Part shown: positions 1 to 7,922 of the stretch, piece by piece
Numbering within the stretch: position 1 is the stretch's first letter
Layout: every line of letters starts with the position of its first letter
Assembly (NCBI GenBank): GCA_020440825.1
Contig: JAGRNJ010000017.1
Span: 1 to 32,562 of the forward strand
Origin: Leptospiraceae bacterium
GTDB taxonomy: Bacteria > Spirochaetota > Leptospiria > Turneriellales > Turneriellaceae
Reading direction: 5' to 3'
DNA length: 32,562 bases
Made by a program: the position numbers and the translations under genes
Notes under the pieces: generated by a model
What the model was told of the DNA's origin: nothing
The model's input: only the letters and a program-made list of their open reading frames with translations
Databases searched by the model: none

Positions 1-1
1 T

Positions 2-1621
2 CCCAATATCTATATGCGTGTTCAGGCCACCATCTCGGGTAATGTTACCGGCCCGCCAGGCGGGACAACTACGGTCACTCTGTCTACCGCCGCCCCACAG
101 ATTATCAAAACCCTGGCCACGACTACAACCAACGGAGCTGGCGCATATTCATTCACGATTCCCGATGTGATACAGGGACGCCGGTATACGGTGTCGTTCT
201 CATCTGCCGGTTACATCAGCCAGACTTTATGTGTTAGATCTTCAGGACCGCCGGCCTGCGACCCCAGCTCAAACCAGATAACCCTGGGCAACAATATTGT
301 AAATGTGACACTTGCAGCTGCTCCCGCCCCGACAAGCTGGATCACCGGCCGGGTGGGCAATTATTTTCCTGACCCTGCGACGAATTTTGTCGACGGCGCA
401 ACCGTACAGATTCTGCGGGCCTCTGACCGAAGTATTCTGTATACCGGGACAACTTCTAATATGGCACTGATCGATGCATCGCTGCCACAGGGTTCAGGTA
501 CATTTCGCATCAATGTCAATTTGACCAATGGCATCAATTATATTCTCAGAATCTTAAAATCGGGCTTTTCTGGCGATTCAGATGTTAATGCACAGGAAGT
601 TACTTTCACATATAACCAGGGTGGCGGCGCCGGACAGGTTCCCTTTGTCAATGTCGCGGGTGCAAATTATTATAATTTATTGCACGCAAATTCCGGGGTA
701 AGCATTTCCCAGAGTGTCCTTTTCCCGATAGGGGTTTATGTCAACGTCGGTACCGGCAGCTCGAGTTTTCCTTATGACATAAAGCAGACTTATGAAGCTT
801 TTTTAACCGATAAAATTGGTCTTACAATTTCTGCCCGTCGAGAAATTTCGATGGTGGCAAATCGCAGTAACGCGACATTACAAAACCGCAGAGAAGATGC
901 ATCCGCATTTTACATTCATCTGGATGATACTGCAAACCCCATCTCAGCTTTACCACCGGGAGCCAAAACTTCGACGACCCTTGCCTTGAATGGTTCAAGC
1001 ATTCCGGGTATTGTTCATAATGGTATTCGCGGCGACTCAAGAACCACTGCCTGGGGCTTAAACCAGACCAGCTTTTACAATTTCTTCGTACACGAACCGG
1101 GCAGTATTGTTGTCGAGACAACCGGTAGCACCGATACTTTTTTAACTTTATACAACAAAAACGGGGTTGAATTGCAAACTGACGACAACTCAGGGGCAGG
1201 CTCTAATGGACGTATCACCCGTAATCTGCTGCGTGGCTGGCACTTTGTCGGGGTGCGGGGCTCTGCAGTAACCACCTATGGGTACTATGATGTGAAAGTT
1301 ACAGGCCCAACACAGACTGTCCCTACCCTCTACGGATTACCAATCACATACAACTGCTCGACCAATGCAGTACTCTCTTACTATCAGCGAGCCAGCAACC
1401 AGATTATAAGAACAACGAATGATGCGCAAATCTATGTGGCTGCCCCGGGAGAAAACGGCAGCAGCTGCGCTGTCGAACTGCTGAAGCTCGATGCAGTGGG
1501 GTCTTTGGTGCGCGGCCGATTTTATGGCGAACTTCGGCATATAGCGCCAGGCGGAACTGTCACGATTCCTGCCGGCAGCTTGGCCAGTCGTGGGTATTTT
1601 AATATCATAAGGGCGCAATAA
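2..1621 (+). CDS. Exported or surface multidomain protein with carboxypeptidase-regulatory-like and PPC domains (5' partial)
   Basis: The frame is open to the window edge, so the true start lies upstream; the first ATG in the window is at 14 and has no signal peptide behind it. Two segments, near residues 5-75 and 105-190 counted from that ATG, look like carboxypeptidase-D regulatory-like beta sandwiches, with patterns such as ISGNVTGPPGG and ITGRVGNYFPDP. Residues about 354-433 match the bacterial pre-peptidase C-terminal (PPC) domain: TDTFLTLYNKNGVELQTDD followed by a Gly-rich turn and a GWHFVGVRG strand. Such domains are typical of secreted or surface proteins and often flank enzymes, but no catalytic domain is visible in this part. 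Its TAA overlaps the ATG of the next gene by one base, so the two are probably translated together. Function unknown; the domain calls are by pattern. Confidence 0.75.
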   Translation, partial: PNIYMRVQATISGNVTGPPGGTTTVTLSTAAPQIIKTLATTTTNGAGAYSFTIPDVIQGRRYTVSFSSAGYISQTLCVRSSGPPACDPSSNQITLGNNIVNVTLAAAPAPTSWITGRVGNYFPDPATNFVDGATVQILRASDRSILYTGTTSNMALIDASLPQGSGTFRINVNLTNGINYILRILKSGFSGDSDVNAQEVTFTYNQGGGAGQVPFVNVAGANYYNLLHANSGVSISQSVLFPIGVYVNVGTGSSSFPYDIKQTYEAFLTDKIGLTISARREISMVANRSNATLQNRREDASAFYIHLDDTANPISALPPGAKTSTTLALNGSSIPGIVHNGIRGDSRTTAWGLNQTSFYNFFVHEPGSIVVETTGSTDTFLTLYNKNGVELQTDDNSGAGSNGRITRNLLRGWHFVGVRGSAVTTYGYYDVKVTGPTQTVPTLYGLPITYNCSTNAVLSYYQRASNQIIRTTNDAQIYVAAPGENGSSCAVELLKLDAVGSLVRGRFYGELRHIAPGGTVTIPAGSLASRGYFNIIRAQ

Positions 1622-2274
1622 TGAAGAGGTTACGGACAAAAATGCAATTGAGTACCTTTTTCAGAGCATTCAGGTATATTTTGATATTAATAGCATCTGC
1701 ATTTTTTTCTGTTATTTCTGGCAACCCGTTGCCAACCCAGATAGAAATAGAGTTCGAAGGCGAAAAATATACTCTGGCTGAATGTTTTGCCGGAATAGAA
1801 AAAAAATCTGGAGAATATCGTCTCATTATATCCATGCTCGATAGAACATCGCGAATCAAAATTATGCTTTCTGCTGAACTTCCACAGGGTATTGAGAAAA
1901 ATCAGAAAATTGAAACCTATTATCACGATGCCGTTTTAAACTACCGCAGTATTGAAGGTTCGATGATGATCGCACCTTCGGTAAGACTGGCCAAAAAAGC
2001 CGACTCAAAAGCAAAAGAACGGGAATGGCGAAGACAAAACCGGGAGCAGCGCATTCGCTCTGGCCAGGGGGTAATTCAAAATAAACACTTTGCCGGTACC
2101 CTGCTCGTAATACGCTACAAACCGGTAATCGAAAATGGTCAAATCACAAAGGCTGAAATCACCTTTCATGGGCGCGGCAAATTTTATCCCCGCAGTCTAT
2201 CGAGTTCGTCTGGCCAATCGGCTGTCGTTTCATCTGGCCCATTTGTGATTCCACTCTATCGAGGAGATCGTTAA
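1621..2274 (+). CDS. Exported hypothetical protein
   Basis: I do not recognise this 217-residue protein. It begins with a basic stretch and a hydrophobic run at about residues 18-34 (FRYILILIASAFFSVISG), which reads as a signal peptide or N-terminal anchor. The middle is mixed, with a strongly basic patch near residues 115-145 (KKADSKAKEREWRRQNREQR). The C-terminal third (TLLVIRYKPVIENGQITKAE and a Ser-rich tail) looks beta-rich. It shares one base with the preceding gene's stop and ends one base before the phospholipase-like gene. It is therefore part of the same transcription unit, probably with a cell-envelope role. No motif supports an enzymatic function. Confidence 0.7.
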   Translation: MKRLRTKMQLSTFFRAFRYILILIASAFFSVISGNPLPTQIEIEFEGEKYTLAECFAGIEKKSGEYRLIISMLDRTSRIKIMLSAELPQGIEKNQKIETYYHDAVLNYRSIEGSMMIAPSVRLAKKADSKAKEREWRRQNREQRIRSGQGVIQNKHFAGTLLVIRYKPVIENGQITKAEITFHGRGKFYPRSLSSSSGQSAVVSSGPFVIPLYRGDR

Positions 2275-2275
2275 T

Positions 2276-3787
2276 ATGGTTAAACTGAAATTATACTTTG
2301 CCATTTCTCATTTTTTGAAGTTCCATACACTTGCTTTTGTCTTGGGTTTGGGCCTGTTGCTTTTGACTGATATCGATGCCTATACCCGGGAAGTTCATAA
2401 GAATCTTCCGGAAGATGCTTTTCTATTTATGGAACTCGATGGCAGCAACCAGCAACGCTGGGCAGCCGATTATATGAAAGCAAAAGCCGGAGGCCGCTAT
2501 ACCGGCTATTGCCAGCAAATGGCTCCGCCTTCTCACCCGATCAAAGAAGCGATTGATTATGGTAACGTAGATTTTTGTGTATCGGCTTCAGATAAAACTC
2601 ATTACGGAGCAGTAGGGATTGCTCGGGTCGGAGGGATTGCACCTGACCTTGTATTTGATGCATTCTATGATGACCTGCTCTTTTTCAGCTGGCAGTTTCC
2701 CAACTTTGGTTTATATGCAAACAACTTCACCTCAATACAGCATTTCATTAATCTGTTGACCAGCAATGAAGAGGGGTTTCCCATCCGCACCCAAAACCAT
2801 AATGATTACGATGGCTACGCTTATAATGCAAGCTATGGATTCCCGTCTTTAGGCCTCGACTATGCACTTGCCGTTGGTATGAACAATGCTTCGATGACCG
2901 TCAATCTGCCCGGTTGTACACATTCAAACTGTGCAGAGCGTTATTCGATTGTTCCGAACGGGAACCCGGCAATTGACTATCGCCAAAATAATTCCCAGAC
3001 CCCGGTAGGTACCCCGTCGGGTGACAAACAAACCCCCGGCGACGGTTCGAACTACAATTGTTATAGTGATACCCTCTTTAACAATTGTCCCGATGAAGGC
3101 AGCAAAGTTGGCGATTACTACCAGATTCCCAACACCAATCCCGGGGGCGGTGGTTTTTTTACCAGCGATCAAGACTGGATCGTTGCCGAACCCGGGGACA
3201 ATGCATCTACCTTTTATTATAATGAATTTTTTCTCGAAGGGGGTACCAGCCGCAATGATACCCTGCAGTCTTCTGCAGTAGTCGGGCGTTATTATTCGAT
3301 TGCTGCCCAGGAACTCATTTATCTTGGAACTGTTCAGCACTGGACTGGAGATTTTAACCAGCCTACTCATCTTTGGGCAACCCTGGGCTATAATCATGGT
3401 GATTATGAAACCTTTGCAGACGAAGAATACGGGCCGCGAGCGACCGGCCAGTCTGTAACCAACCAGAATTATGAGACGCCTTCATTGGCAATTGCTCATG
3501 CAAATTCAAGACAGAATCGCGGTTTTTCATATCTCGCCACGAATGATCCGCGCGGCAATGACAAACTTGCCGGTATCGATCGATTTTTGATGGAGCAGGG
3601 TTTTTTAACATATCATCTGATGTTCCGGCCCGGCCACAATAAGCTTCAGACAACAGACAAATCAGTCTGGCGCAATGTACTGCGATGGGCTGTTCCCAGT
3701 GCCGTTGCACAAATGGCCATTATCTATGAGAAAGGCATACTCGATCTGCGTAAATGCAGAAACTCTTCAACGTGCAACAATTCCTGA
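2276..3787 (+). CDS. Exported zinc-dependent phospholipase C / S1-P1 nuclease-fold protein
   Basis: An N-terminal hydrophobic stretch (residues 17-34) ending near DAYT is a likely signal peptide. The key region at residues 355-378 has the spacing H355-x3-D359-x5-H365-x8-H374-x3-E378 (HWTGDFNQPTH, then NHGDYE). This is the zinc-ligand pattern of phospholipase C and P1 nuclease (HxxxDx5H and HxxxE). Upstream candidates for the remaining ligands are H41, just after the signal peptide, and D124 in the GGIAPDLV segment. At 503 residues it is longer than usual; a Gly/Asn/Pro-rich insert of about 80 residues (roughly 225-300) explains part of the excess. By family it would hydrolyse phosphodiester bonds in lipids or nucleic acids outside the cytoplasm. 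The substrate cannot be told from sequence. It starts one base after the stop of the previous gene. Confidence 0.75.
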   Translation: MVKLKLYFAISHFLKFHTLAFVLGLGLLLLTDIDAYTREVHKNLPEDAFLFMELDGSNQQRWAADYMKAKAGGRYTGYCQQMAPPSHPIKEAIDYGNVDFCVSASDKTHYGAVGIARVGGIAPDLVFDAFYDDLLFFSWQFPNFGLYANNFTSIQHFINLLTSNEEGFPIRTQNHNDYDGYAYNASYGFPSLGLDYALAVGMNNASMTVNLPGCTHSNCAERYSIVPNGNPAIDYRQNNSQTPVGTPSGDKQTPGDGSNYNCYSDTLFNNCPDEGSKVGDYYQIPNTNPGGGGFFTSDQDWIVAEPGDNASTFYYNEFFLEGGTSRNDTLQSSAVVGRYYSIAAQELIYLGTVQHWTGDFNQPTHLWATLGYNHGDYETFADEEYGPRATGQSVTNQNYETPSLAIAHANSRQNRGFSYLATNDPRGNDKLAGIDRFLMEQGFLTYHLMFRPGHNKLQTTDKSVWRNVLRWAVPSAVAQMAIIYEKGILDLRKCRNSSTCNNS

Positions 3788-5142
3788 AATTGCTTTACCG
3801 TCATTTATATTTTCAAAGGCTAATTGCTTTTTCTTTACTGGCGTTCAGCATTCAATGTAGATCTCCTGTTGTTCAATCTACAAATGAGAGTTTTAGTGCA
3901 GGCACACTTGCTTTTATTCTGCCCGCTTTTTTCACCGATGAACTGATACTGCCAGAATCACCTGAAGTTTCTACACGAGAAAAACTGGAAAAAGAAAAAG
4001 AACGGCGTATCGCACGAATACAGACACGAATTCAAGATCTAATGGCAGCCGGGGAACTTGCAACAAAATACGGCTTCAACGATGATGAATACTATTCAAC
4101 ATATGTTTTTCTACAAACCAGAGGAAGACATTCCCGGGCTGCCGGCCTGTACTTTACCCGTCACTTGGGCGAAAATTATAAGATTCCAGATATCTTAAAA
4201 CTTCTGAAAATAAATATTTCTCCCAAAAATGTAAATGATACAATAGAAAAATCAGTGGTGAGAGACGGAGCAAATATCAAAACCAGAGAACCCTTAGAAG
4301 ATATTCAAATAGGTACTGATGAGAAGGGGAAAATATACCTGTCTGATATTGCAGCATCTGTTTCGGGCGAAGACTTCTCTCGCCTTCTGTCTTTCAGCTA
4401 CAATGCCAGGCTCGGTGCAATTACGGAAGTAGTACGTGGCTATACCGACCGTATAGCCCATGATCTGTTGCGATCTGAAATGCAGGCACAAGAATCTCAA
4501 TTATTCAAATTTGATCATCATCGGGCCAGTGAACTTTTCTTATCGGCAAAATTCGGTAAGGCGGGAAAAGGAGTTTACCCCACCGGAACTTTGGAACTGA
4601 AATTTTCACCCACAGAACTCTATGATCATTATTTTCAGATTTTGCCTGCATTGACCCCTATGCGCTATGTTATCGCTACCGGCGCAATTTTTAAGAATCA
4701 AGAATCGGCCGAACGTTTTGCATCTCAATGGAAAGATAAAATCACCTTACGCACATTGTGCAACCGAGCAGAGCATATTCAATGTGGTTTAAAATGGCAT
4801 ATTCGCGGATATAAAAATGCCAAGGATCTTGCAGAACGGGAAGAACGTTCACTTCTGGATAACTGGATTCTAAAAAACGCATTGGAATCCAAAATGTATC
4901 CTGATGTGCAGGAAATTAATGGGCTCTGGTATACGTTGAAAATAGATTCCATTCAGTTTGAAGATGATAATCCCACTTTTGAAAAATATTCATGGGCTGT
5001 GAGAAGAGATTTGACAATGCAAAGCCTGAACCTGCTGCTCGAATCTGAAATGAAGACCATCAAACAGCGTCTGAACGTACAGTTTGAGCAAGAGGCCTTT
5101 ATCAGAATTTTTAATAAATCTATCATACAAAAAACTGATTGA
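3754..5142 (+). CDS. Putative lipoprotein with weak SurA/parvulin-like organisation
   Basis: The gene overlaps the 3' end of the phospholipase-like gene by 34 bases. Its N-terminus has a hydrophobic run ending FSLLAFSIQC, with Cys35 as a possible lipidation site. Gln at -1 is unusual for a classical lipobox but tolerable for the looser spirochaete pattern. A charged, probably coiled segment follows (residues about 75-105). The region around residues 120-215 ends in GKIYLSDIAA, which resembles the SurA N-terminal pattern. The part from about 300 to 440 (MRYVIATGAIFKNQESAERF, then CGLKWHIRGY, then NGLWYTLKIDSI) follows the strand-helix order of a parvulin prolyl isomerase. The canonical sHIL signature is absent, so it would be degenerate. 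A role as an envelope chaperone for the neighbouring secreted proteins is inference. GTG at 3772 or TTG at 3790 are alternative starts. Confidence 0.6.
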   Translation: MQKLFNVQQFLKLLYRHLYFQRLIAFSLLAFSIQCRSPVVQSTNESFSAGTLAFILPAFFTDELILPESPEVSTREKLEKEKERRIARIQTRIQDLMAAGELATKYGFNDDEYYSTYVFLQTRGRHSRAAGLYFTRHLGENYKIPDILKLLKINISPKNVNDTIEKSVVRDGANIKTREPLEDIQIGTDEKGKIYLSDIAASVSGEDFSRLLSFSYNARLGAITEVVRGYTDRIAHDLLRSEMQAQESQLFKFDHHRASELFLSAKFGKAGKGVYPTGTLELKFSPTELYDHYFQILPALTPMRYVIATGAIFKNQESAERFASQWKDKITLRTLCNRAEHIQCGLKWHIRGYKNAKDLAEREERSLLDNWILKNALESKMYPDVQEINGLWYTLKIDSIQFEDDNPTFEKYSWAVRRDLTMQSLNLLLESEMKTIKQRLNVQFEQEAFIRIFNKSIIQKTD

Positions 5143-5168
5143 TGTTTGAAACGCTTTTTCTATTTTGA

Positions 5169-5483
5169 GTGGTGAAGAGAGTAAATACGATTCTGAGAGT
5201 TTTCTCTCTCTTATTTGCATATCTTTTTCTTGCCTTTGTCTTTTTACCCATTATCGGCTGGTGGGCATCGATATTTGCAGCACTTTTATGGGCAGGAATT
5301 TTTATAATGTATCGGGGGGGCTCAAATCTCCCTCGAATGAGCCGGCATGCAATGACGATTTGCCAGATTGTAATTGTTTTCGGGATCTTTGCTCATGGGG
5401 GCGCCCGATTGTACTCGGCCTGGCGTATGGCAATACTTGCAGATGAATGCAGTATTGAAAAAGAAAAGGTACTGAAACTATGA
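5169..5483 (+). CDS. Small membrane protein, unknown function
   Basis: This 104-residue protein would start at GTG 5169, or at the next codon, also GTG (5172). There is no good ribosome binding site, so the start is uncertain. It has three hydrophobic segments: residues about 9-28 (TILRVFSLLFAYLFLAFVF and on), 29-48, and 63-80 (ICQIVIVFGIFAHGGARLY). These would give two or three membrane helices. The C-terminus is charged. It follows the lipoprotein gene by 26 bases, and its TGA overlaps the ATG of the hexose-phosphate mutase gene, so it belongs to the same operon. I do not recognise the family. Confidence 0.65.
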   Translation: MVKRVNTILRVFSLLFAYLFLAFVFLPIIGWWASIFAALLWAGIFIMYRGGSNLPRMSRHAMTICQIVIVFGIFAHGGARLYSAWRMAILADECSIEKEKVLKL

Positions 5484-6844
5484 TCTTGAACTTAAAATCT
5501 CCGTCCCTGAAATTCTCAATTTCAGGATTAAGGGGTATTTATCCGATCGATATAAATCCCGGCAATCTGCCGATTCTTGCCAATGCACTGAACCACAGTT
5601 TGCCGAAGGGACCCCTGGCATTGGCCAGAGACAACCGCCCGACTGGCAAAGCGATTGAGCAGATTGTTGCTGGAACTCTGAATGCCTGTGGTCGGGATGT
5701 TCATCAATTGGGATTGATTCCGACCCCAACGATCAAAGCCTATATAAACCGTAACGAACTGCCTGGTGGTATCATGATTTCTGCTTCTCATAACCCGGTC
5801 GAATACACCGCTTTCAAGCTTATTGGTAAGCAGGGCTTTTTTTTCAACCAGTCGCAAAATCAAAAATTTCATAATATGCTTTCTCTTGAACAGAACTGGG
5901 GTTCTTATAACAGACAAGGAAAAACTCTGCAAAATGCCGAATTGGCGATTTCGAACCATATCGAAGAAGTAATCGCCAAATTAGAACTGCGACCTGTCAA
6001 GAATCTGAGAATTGCCATTGATTGTGTCGGTGCGGCAGCAACCGTCATCGCAGAGCGCTTTTTACGGCGGCTTTCGGTTCAAGTATTTTCTGTGCACAAT
6101 ACAGAGACAGATTCCTTCCCGCGACCGCCTGAGCCGGTACCCTCTTCCCTCAAAAAACTTTCTCAACTGGTAATTGCAAATCAATGTCATCTTGGCTTTG
6201 CATTTGATCCCGATGCAGACCGGCTCGCAATTGTCAATGCACAGGGTAAACCCGTTGGCGAGGAACTTACCCTTCCCCTGTGTGCAATGGCTGCTTTTAA
6301 AGTTCGTCAGGGAGACATTGTTGTTAATTTATCTACTTCGTTTTTAAACCAGCGGGCTGCAGATCTGTTTGGCAGAAAACTCTATCGTGCCAAAGTCGGC
6401 GAGGCAAATGTTGTTCATCTTATGATCAGAAAAAAAGCTGCATTTGGCGGTGAAGGCAATGGCGGAGTGATCGATCCGCAGTTGTTTTCTTTTGGCCGGG
6501 ACTCGATAGCCGGCATGGGCTGGATTCTGAAGCTTCTAAATGAAAAACCTGACCTCGATTCTCATATTCAAAAACTGGGTACAACGAGTATGATCAAAAC
6601 TTCGTTAAAAGCAGTAGGTCAGAATCTTCCCCAAATTTTCAATAAAGTGAAAAAAGAGTTTCCTGAATTTAAGGTTAATGAGAAAGATGGTCTTCATTTA
6701 AGCCAGAAGGCAGGCCTGCCATGGATTCATCTGCGCGGCAGCAATACTGAGCCAATTATTCGTCTCATCGTAGAATCTTATCGGGATTCAACTTCCCGCT
6801 CGATCATTAAGACGATTGAGAAACTGTTAAAGCATCAGGCGTGA
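5480..6844 (+). CDS. glmM: Phosphohexose mutase, probably phosphoglucosamine mutase
   Basis: The product is an alpha-D-phosphohexomutase of 454 residues, close to the usual GlmM length. The phosphoserine loop SASHNP is at 101-106 with Ser103 catalytic. The Mg-binding loop DPDADR is at 243-248, the sugar loop GGEGNGG at 323-329 and the phosphate-binding RGSNTEP at 419-425. GlmM converts glucosamine-6-phosphate to glucosamine-1-phosphate on the way to UDP-GlcNAc for peptidoglycan and LPS. The loops DPDADR and GGEGNGG also fit phosphomannomutase/phosphoglucosamine mutases of the archaeal type, so substrate preference is less certain than the family. The ATG overlaps the preceding stop (ATGA) with AAAGG about 11 bases upstream. 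Its own stop overlaps the GTG of tsaE. Confidence 0.85.
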   Translation: MILNLKSPSLKFSISGLRGIYPIDINPGNLPILANALNHSLPKGPLALARDNRPTGKAIEQIVAGTLNACGRDVHQLGLIPTPTIKAYINRNELPGGIMISASHNPVEYTAFKLIGKQGFFFNQSQNQKFHNMLSLEQNWGSYNRQGKTLQNAELAISNHIEEVIAKLELRPVKNLRIAIDCVGAAATVIAERFLRRLSVQVFSVHNTETDSFPRPPEPVPSSLKKLSQLVIANQCHLGFAFDPDADRLAIVNAQGKPVGEELTLPLCAMAAFKVRQGDIVVNLSTSFLNQRAADLFGRKLYRAKVGEANVVHLMIRKKAAFGGEGNGGVIDPQLFSFGRDSIAGMGWILKLLNEKPDLDSHIQKLGTTSMIKTSLKAVGQNLPQIFNKVKKEFPEFKVNEKDGLHLSQKAGLPWIHLRGSNTEPIIRLIVESYRDSTSRSIIKTIEKLLKHQA

Positions 6845-7299
6845 ACCATACTTTTGATATCACTCGAATTGAAGACCTTGACTCAACTGTCGTTCAATTG
6901 CTGACGATAACCGGTCTCAACTCAATATGGCTTTTATCTGGTCATTTGGGAGCAGGCAAAACTGAACTGGTTCGACATCTTGCTAAGACAGCAATGGTTC
7001 AACAAGAGGTCAGTTCACCCAGTTTCAATCTGCATAACATTTATCATGGAATTTTGAGCGAAGTACAGATAGAAATACATCATTATGACCTGTACAGGCT
7101 GAATCAATCTTATGTTCATGACTTATTTGATCTGGAACTTTATTCTGATAATTTCATACTCTGTGTTGAATGGCACACCAAAACAACTTTTAACTGGTAT
7201 GATATTTCAGAGTCTGTTTATGAAATAGATTTAAACCTGGATATAGACAATAACCACCGAAAACTGGTATGCAGAAAATATGAATCGCCTCATCGTTGA
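6841..7299 (+). CDS. tsaE: tRNA threonylcarbamoyladenosine biosynthesis ATPase TsaE
   Basis: This is a 152-residue P-loop ATPase of the TsaE (YjeE) family, of normal length. The Walker A motif GHLGAGKT is at residues 34-41. The VSSPSFNLHNIY segment and the IHHYDLYRL segment carry the conserved Ser-Pro-Thr/Ser-Phe and His-x-Asp-x-Tyr-Arg signatures of the family. TsaE works with TsaB and TsaD to attach threonylcarbamoyl to A37 of ANN-decoding tRNAs; the ATPase is needed for turnover. It starts at GTG, overlapping the mutase stop (GTGA), and its 3' end overlaps tsaB by 20 bases. The partner next door supports the call strongly. tsaC and tsaD are not in this window. Confidence 0.93.
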   Translation: MNHTFDITRIEDLDSTVVQLLTITGLNSIWLLSGHLGAGKTELVRHLAKTAMVQQEVSSPSFNLHNIYHGILSEVQIEIHHYDLYRLNQSYVHDLFDLELYSDNFILCVEWHTKTTFNWYDISESVYEIDLNLDIDNNHRKLVCRKYESPHR

Positions 7300-7921
7300 T
7301 ACTTCAACCTCCCATACTTTTCTTCAATTTATACAACGAGGAAAAACAAACCGTATGGAACTGACGAAAGCATCTCTCGAGAGAGATGACTGGTTTGCCA
7401 AACTTGTTGATGAGTATTTCGAAGAAGACCTTGACTCGGTAGCTATTGGGCGGGGGCCCGGTTCATTTACCGGCCTTAGAATCTCATTCGCATATATCAA
7501 AATTCGGTGCCTTTTGCAGAACATTCCGCTTTTCACATTTTCTTCTGGCCGTTTCTGGCACAGTTTTTTCGAGTTACCAGAAAATGCATGGCTCTGTATC
7601 CGCATGAATAAAAATATGTATTATGCGTTTAATAGCCTGGGAGATTTTAAAGCAGTCGAAAGTTCTGCCCTGAGCAACAGCCAGCTTCCAGATTTTTTTG
7701 ATTTCAATGAGGTATACTTGTGGGAAACATCTGGTCGAAAGACTTTTCCTGCATTGGCAGGCGGTCATAATACCTCTCGCAATTTACACACGATCGAAAA
7801 ACTTAACAACCCGAGGTTTCAATTCCCAAATGAAATACTCGAACCGGCAGATTCAGAATCTGCCTTACCCGACTATGGACATGAAATTCAATATGCCACA
7901 GTCCAGAATAAAAGGAATTAA
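7280..7921 (+). CDS. tsaB: tRNA threonylcarbamoyladenosine biosynthesis protein TsaB
   Basis: The 213-residue protein has the TsaB (YeaZ) pattern. It starts with an ASKHA-fold strand, LIVDTSTSHTFLQF, in place of the usual LAIDTS. The signature GRGPGSFTGLRI is at residues 57-68. TsaB has no kinase activity of its own; it forms the platform that binds TsaD and TsaE in t6A synthesis. The C-terminal half is poorly conserved, as is normal for this family, and no truncation is evident. The ATG lies inside the 3' end of tsaE, and the gene ends one base before the rnr start, so tsaE-tsaB-rnr are almost certainly co-transcribed. Confidence 0.92.
   Translation: MNRLIVDTSTSHTFLQFIQRGKTNRMELTKASLERDDWFAKLVDEYFEEDLDSVAIGRGPGSFTGLRISFAYIKIRCLLQNIPLFTFSSGRFWHSFFELPENAWLCIRMNKNMYYAFNSLGDFKAVESSALSNSQLPDFFDFNEVYLWETSGRKTFPALAGGHNTSRNLHTIEKLNNPRFQFPNEILEPADSESALPDYGHEIQYATVQNKRN
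7911..7916 (+). promoter_or_regulatory. Ribosome binding site that fixes the rnr start
   Basis: The sequence AAAGGA ends six bases before the ATG at 7923. The frame is open for another 75 codons upstream to 7698, but those codons lie inside tsaB and have no comparable site. This identifies 7923 as the start of RNase R. Confidence 0.7.
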
Positions 7922-7922
7922 A

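Noticed and set aside
2924-3397. Antisense open frame over the phospholipase-like gene
   Set aside because: Repetitive composition arising from the Gly/Asn/Pro-rich insert, with no start signals.
7698-7922. 75-codon N-terminal extension of RNase R
   Set aside because: It lies inside tsaB in another frame. AAAGGA precedes the ATG at 7923, which gives the normal family N-terminus.
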